Shown in pieces: positions 38,698 to 42,454 of a stretch of 42,454 bases of DNA (position 1 is its first letter; the number at the start of each line of letters is the position of its first letter). The notes beneath the pieces are model-generated. The model made no database searches, had not been told where the DNA came from, and saw nothing but the letters and a program-made list of their open reading frames with translations. Made by a program: the position numbers and the translations under genes. Origin of the DNA: Candidatus Staskawiczbacteria bacterium (GTDB lineage Bacteria; Patescibacteriota; Minisyncoccia; Minisyncoccales; Staskawiczbacteraceae); the NCBI GenBank assembly GCA_026395295.1, contig JAPLYZ010000004.1, positions 1 through 42,454 on the forward strand, written 5' to 3'.

Positions 38698-40881
38698 ATG
38701 GAAATAATCGCGCTTCAAACAGCTGTTGAAAAAGTTCCAAGGATTGGGACAGCTTACGCAAAACGGTTAAAAAAGTTCGGCATAAAAACTGTGCAGGATC
38801 TGCTTTTTTATTTTCCAACAAGATATGATGATTTTTCGGAAATAATTTCAATTAAAGATGCCAAACAAAGGTTAGGAGACGTTGTCTGTGTTCAAGGAAG
38901 AATTACAGATATTGAAAGCAGCCATACCTGGAAAAATTTTGTAAATTTAACGCAGGTGACAATCCAAGATGATACTGCTGAAATTAATGTTATCTGGTTT
39001 AACCAGCCGTATCTGGCAAAGTCGTTAAAAGAAGATAACTTTATTTGCTTAGCCGGAAAAGTTAGCTTGGGCAAAGATGGCCTTTTTTTCAACAGCCCAG
39101 CCTACGAAAGAATAAACGATATCGGAGAAAATGATGAGCTGACACATACCGGCAGAATTGTGCCGGTTTACTCAGAAACACGGGGCGTAACCTCGCGATG
39201 GCTAAGATATATTATCAAACCATTGCTTTACAGATTTGCCGACCAAATTCAGGAAACTTTGCCCAAAGAAATTATAAAAAAATATAAATTTTTACCGATA
39301 CAAGAAGCTGTTTGGCAATTACATTTCCCGGATTCTTTTGAACATGCCGACGCTGCAAAATCGCGCTTCTCTTTTGAAGATATATTTTTAATACAACTCA
39401 ACGTTTTAAAGGAAAAAATAAAGTTGATGCAGAAGAAAGCTGCCGCCTGCCCGATGAATGCAGACTTGATGAAAAGCTTTACTGATTCTTTGCCTTTCCA
39501 GCTAACCGACTCGCAAAAAAAATGCGCTTTTGCAATCTTAAAAGACTTGGAGAAAACTGTTCCGATGTCCAGGCTTCTTGAGGGCGACGTTGGCTCTGGC
39601 AAAACCGTCGTAGCCACAATGGCAGCCCTAAATGTTGTGAAGTGCCAGCACCAAGTTGCCTTCATGGCCCCAACGGAAATTTTAGCAAAACAGCATTTCA
39701 GATCTGTTTCAGAAATGCTGAAAAACTTCGACGTCAGTATTGGAATGATGACCGGCAAAGACGCCAGGATATCCAGAAAGGGAGAAACTTTTGAGGTCTC
39801 TAAAAAAAGCTTTAATGGCGACCTGGAAAATAAACAAATAGATATCGCAATCGGCACTCATTCCCTAATTCAAAAAGGTGTTATTTTTAAAGATTTAGCC
39901 CTAGTAATTTTAGACGAGCAACACCGTTTCGGTGTTGAACAGAGAGACCACCTTATAAAAAACAAAAAAATAGTCCCCCACTTACTTTCAATGACGGCTA
40001 CTCCAATCCCAAGAACGCTGGCGCTAACGGTTTATGGAGATTTAGATTTATCTTTGATAGATGAAATGCCCGCAAACAGGAAAAAAATAAAAACAATTAT
40101 TGTAGAACCGGCTCAACGGAAAGAAGCTTATGACTTTATAAGAAAAGAAGTTGAAGGCGGCAAGGGAGTCTTTGTGATTTTCCCAAAAATTGATTCGCTG
40201 GCCACAAAGGCAAAAGAGGCACTAGAAAAAAATGGGCCGGTAACGGGCTCTTTCGTACCGCAGAACTATGATTTGGGGCGCCTGGGTATAAACGAGGTCA
40301 AAGCCTTAAAAGAAGAATACGAAAGATTGTCTAAAGAAGTTTTCCCGGATTTAAGGATTACAATGTTGCACGGAAAAATGAAAGCGGCAGAAAAAGAAAG
40401 AATAATGTTAGACTTTAAAAAAGGAGAAATAGACATTTTACTTTCCACCTCTGTTGTCGAAGTTGGAGTTGACGTGCCAAGAGCCACAATTATGATGATT
40501 GAGGGCGCCGAGCGTTTTGGCCTTTCACAGCTTCACCAGTTCCGAGGAAGAGTTGGCAGGTCAGACATGCAGTCATACTGCTTCCTGTTCACCACAGACC
40601 CGAGTATGCTCAACCGCAAGCGTTTAAAAGCTTTGGTTGATTCAAATAACGGTTTTGAGCTGGCCGAAAAAGATTTGGAAATCCGCGGACCGGGTTCTCT
40701 TTACGGAACTCAACAATGGGGAGTGCCCGATATCGCGATGCAAGGGTTATCAAATATATTTTTAGTAGAAAAAACTAGGGCTGCCGCTAAAGAAATTTTA
40801 GAAAAAGACCCCGAACTTAAAGAATACCCAGAATTGAAAGAAAGATTAAAACAATTTCAGACTAGAATCCATTTCGAATAA
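38698..40881 (+). CDS. recG: ATP-dependent DNA helicase RecG
   Basis: 727 residues, a little longer than the usual 690. The N-terminal wedge/OB domain (FPTRYDDFSEI and GDVVCVQGRIT) binds branched DNA; the helicase core has Walker A GDVGSGKT (296-303), the DEQH box (406-409), the TAT motif SMTATPIPRTLALT, and the C-terminal motifs STSVVEVGVDVP and QFRGRVGRS. The C-terminal TRG segment and YGTQQWG are present. RecG reverses stalled forks and resolves branched recombination intermediates. Two segments in the core (around residues 345-385 and 500-550) are longer than in E. coli. Ends at a strong terminator. Confidence 0.97.
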   Translation: MEIIALQTAVEKVPRIGTAYAKRLKKFGIKTVQDLLFYFPTRYDDFSEIISIKDAKQRLGDVVCVQGRITDIESSHTWKNFVNLTQVTIQDDTAEINVIWFNQPYLAKSLKEDNFICLAGKVSLGKDGLFFNSPAYERINDIGENDELTHTGRIVPVYSETRGVTSRWLRYIIKPLLYRFADQIQETLPKEIIKKYKFLPIQEAVWQLHFPDSFEHADAAKSRFSFEDIFLIQLNVLKEKIKLMQKKAAACPMNADLMKSFTDSLPFQLTDSQKKCAFAILKDLEKTVPMSRLLEGDVGSGKTVVATMAALNVVKCQHQVAFMAPTEILAKQHFRSVSEMLKNFDVSIGMMTGKDARISRKGETFEVSKKSFNGDLENKQIDIAIGTHSLIQKGVIFKDLALVILDEQHRFGVEQRDHLIKNKKIVPHLLSMTATPIPRTLALTVYGDLDLSLIDEMPANRKKIKTIIVEPAQRKEAYDFIRKEVEGGKGVFVIFPKIDSLATKAKEALEKNGPVTGSFVPQNYDLGRLGINEVKALKEEYERLSKEVFPDLRITMLHGKMKAAEKERIMLDFKKGEIDILLSTSVVEVGVDVPRATIMMIEGAERFGLSQLHQFRGRVGRSDMQSYCFLFTTDPSMLNRKRLKALVDSNNGFELAEKDLEIRGPGSLYGTQQWGVPDIAMQGLSNIFLVEKTRAAAKEILEKDPELKEYPELKERLKQFQTRIHFE

Positions 40882-40882
40882 A

Positions 40883-40908
40883 AAAACACCGCCCAATGGC
40901 GGTGTTTT
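40883..40908. terminator. Strong terminator between recG and the membrane GT2 gene
   Basis: AAAACACCGCC and GGCGGTGTTTT form a perfect 11-bp stem with a CAAT loop; A/T runs on both sides make it bidirectional, serving convergent genes. Confidence 0.85.
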
Positions 40909-40917
40909 AGATTGCTT

Positions 40918-40947
40918 ATTTTCTAACCTTCTCAGTTACCCAGAAAC
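40918..40947 (-). pseudogene. Duplicated 3' end of the membrane GT2 gene
   Basis: Read on the minus strand, this encodes FWVTEKVRK and a stop, the same nine residues that end the GT2 gene at 41058, but with several synonymous base differences. Nothing upstream in this copy continues as GT2 coding sequence, so it is a remnant or a duplicated tail. Confidence 0.6.
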
Positions 40948-41089
40948 GTCGTTCGCACGGCTCACTCCTTCAAAACCCACGATTCTGAATAATTTCCTAT
41001 ACGGGAGGATTTAGTAAATCCTCCCGACCCCTCCTAAGTTTCTGGGTAACAGAAAAATTACTTTCGTACTTTTTCAGTTACCCAGAAAC
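40935..41089. repeat. Three copies of a 13-bp motif flanking the GT2 tail
   Basis: GTTACCCAGAAAC occurs at 40935-40947 and 41077-41089 in direct orientation and at 41038-41050 inverted. The last copy lies within the GT2 coding end, the first in the duplicated tail. Confidence 0.7.
41002..41026. repeat. Strong hairpin between the GT2 gene and its duplicated tail
   Basis: CGGGAGGATTT and AAATCCTCCCG form a perfect 11-bp stem with an AGT loop. No T run follows, so it is not a normal terminator. It is framed by the 13-bp inverted copies. Confidence 0.6.
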
Positions 41090-42454
41090 CCATGTACTTG
41101 CCAAGCATCAAACGGATTTGGGCGTCTAAAGACGGGATCGAACCAAATAAAATTAAGGTTACGGGCAAGAAAATCCATTGCAAAAAAACAGTGGATCTTT
41201 TTAGTATTCTTATATACCATTTTATTGTCTTTGGAATTGGAGGCAAAAGCATTGTACTTAGTATCGCAGAAACAAGCATGCCAAGCATTGAGATTGTCAT
41301 TATCTGGCTTGTTAAAATTGGCAGGTTGAAAGACAAAACAGAAAAATTAAATTTCTGTCCGCCCAAAAGTATCGGCAGCCAACCCAATAAAAATAACAAA
41401 AGCGCAGCAGTGGCCCAAGACCAAAATCCGTCTAAAATTGTGTAAAGGTGGCCAATTTTATGCCACAAAGATATTTTTTTATTATTTAAAAACCCGAACA
41501 TTATGTATGGTATTTCCGCGCATCCCCAGGCCCATCGTTTCTGTTGTTTGTATTGGTTTAAAATCGTGCGCCAGAAATTCTTTGCCATTACAGCATCCAT
41601 GGAAACCAAATAATAAAGAGGTATTACTCTATAGTTTCCGTCGTATTTTAAATAAGCTCTCCAAAAAATACGGGAATCGTCAGATACTACATTTGTGGGA
41701 TACCCAACGTCAAAAAATACTTTAGCCGGAGTTGAGTGCGAGGAATAGGTTGTAAGCTTCTCAGACCTCTCCTGTTGAATCATCTGCCAGAAAGTGTTGG
41801 AAGTAGACACGACCCTGGAAAATGCGCTGGCAGACCAAATATTGTTGTTATAAACGGGAATTGGCTGATAACTTGCGTACATAGCATCTTTTTCCGTCAA
41901 ATAATACCAGGTCAAACAGGAAAAATATTGAGGAAAAACCTTTGTATCAATATCAAATGTTGAAATTAAAATATTTTCGTACGGTATTTTTAGTTTATCA
42001 ATAATTTTTTCCTTTGCTTCCCTGCCCGCATATGCCGTGTTTGAACCCTTGCCGCTTATCTCCCCTTCTACCCGATCAGAGTGCACTGAAACTAAAAACT
42101 TATAAAACTTATCAGAATAACTTTCGGCTATTTCATTTGCCTGCTTCTCAAAAAATGGACCGGCTCTTCCCTCAACAGCCAAAACAATAATCATTTTTTC
42201 TTTCGGATAATCAGACTTTATTAAAGTCTCAATACTTTCCAAAATAAGTCCTTTGCCCTCTTTATATGTGGGCAAAATAATCACGTGATATATGTCCTTC
42301 CAATCGGGATATGACCCAGAGGGTACCCCGGGTCGCTTTATTTTTTTCAACTCCTTTAGCCAATCCTTTCTCATATTGCTTTTAACTTTCTGGTATCCAA
42401 CCAGCTGATGCAAAGAAAAATAGAATATTCTGATCAAATAATAAAAACAAAAAC
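41058..42454 (-). CDS. Membrane GT2 glycosyltransferase, partial at its 5' end
   Basis: The frame is open to the right edge, so the N-terminus is outside the window. The visible part starts inside a hydrophobic stretch (FCFYYLIRIFYFS). The GT-A domain has IILPTYKEGK, a DxD-like DID (in STFDID), a late acidic SDDSR and the QxxRW motif as QQKRW, which is the signature of processive GT2 enzymes of the cellulose-synthase type. Three or four C-terminal membrane helices follow. It likely makes or exports a polysaccharide; the product is unknown. It ends in FWVTEKVRK and shares 13-bp motifs with the duplicated tail downstream. Confidence 0.85.
   Translation of the reverse strand, partial: FCFYYLIRIFYFSLHQLVGYQKVKSNMRKDWLKELKKIKRPGVPSGSYPDWKDIYHVIILPTYKEGKGLILESIETLIKSDYPKEKMIIVLAVEGRAGPFFEKQANEIAESYSDKFYKFLVSVHSDRVEGEISGKGSNTAYAGREAKEKIIDKLKIPYENILISTFDIDTKVFPQYFSCLTWYYLTEKDAMYASYQPIPVYNNNIWSASAFSRVVSTSNTFWQMIQQERSEKLTTYSSHSTPAKVFFDVGYPTNVVSDDSRIFWRAYLKYDGNYRVIPLYYLVSMDAVMAKNFWRTILNQYKQQKRWAWGCAEIPYIMFGFLNNKKISLWHKIGHLYTILDGFWSWATAALLLFLLGWLPILLGGQKFNFSVLSFNLPILTSQIMTISMLGMLVSAILSTMLLPPIPKTIKWYIRILKRSTVFLQWIFLPVTLILFGSIPSLDAQIRLMLGKYMGFWVTEKVRK

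Noticed and set aside
1-42454. CRISPR arrays, rRNA genes, prophage or replication origin
   Set aside because: No regularly spaced direct repeats, no rRNA core sequences, no phage structural genes and no DnaA-box cluster were seen.

Overview
The window looks like a chromosomal segment of a Candidate Phyla Radiation bacterium (Patescibacteria, most likely Parcubacteria). This is an inference from gene content: an AT-rich genome, rpoB-rpoC without an upstream rplJ/rplL pair, a compact type IV pilus/competence locus, a DUF1189 membrane protein next to rodA, an STT3-type oligosaccharyltransferase, and repeat-rich secreted proteins with QL-rich C-termini. Most starts are preceded by A/T-rich sequence with no Shine-Dalgarno motif. 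The standard bacterial code reads all genes through.

Layout. Positions 1-309 hold the tail of a transposase and two strong hairpins that end the rpoB-rpoC transcript. Positions 310-9375 (minus strand) carry rpoC, rpoB (with a promoter and a structured leader), a DUF1189 protein and rodA. A divergent single-domain response regulator follows (9440-9790), then a TrpR-like regulator bracketed by paired hairpin repeats. Positions 10518-31481 are almost wholly minus strand. Read in the direction of transcription they give pilM, a pilN-like gene, pilO, a small membrane protein in the pilP position, pilB, pilT, pilC and five major-type pilins; then an AbiEii-like toxin/antitoxin pair, an STT3 oligosaccharyltransferase and a GT2 glycosyltransferase; then a metallophosphoesterase, prepilin peptidase pilD, four minor pilins (FimT, PilV, PilW and PilX types) and ligA. 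ComF is transcribed divergently from pilM. From 32300 on comes an accessory region with two sequon-rich secreted proteins, one fused to a GIY-YIG nuclease module, a CDP-alcohol phosphatidyltransferase, a very short beta-carbonic-anhydrase-like protein, three tRNA genes (Ser-GCU, Ser-UGA, Arg-GCG), a DUF3298 protein, a small two-helix protein, an unrecognised 159-residue protein, recG, and a membrane GT2 gene cut by the right edge.

How the genes work together. PilM/N/O form the inner-membrane platform, PilC the core, PilB and PilT the extension and retraction motors, and PilD matures both the five tandem pilins and the four minor pilins. With ComF and ligA close by, DNA uptake and processing is a plausible role. 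STT3 and its GT2 partner lie between the major pilins and PilD. The pilins and both large secreted proteins are rich in N-x-S/T sequons, so pilus and surface N-glycosylation is the obvious hypothesis.

Most unusual features: (i) several families of short palindromic repeats sit in frame inside conserved genes (three in ligA, one in rpoC, two in comF, one in the DUF3298 gene), a pattern like Rickettsia palindromic elements; (ii) the pilin array shares a nearly identical 5' block with divergent 3' parts; (iii) a GIY-YIG module is framed by perfect 15-bp inverted repeats and fused to a signal peptide; (iv) several promoters lie so close to the start codon that the mRNAs should be leaderless.
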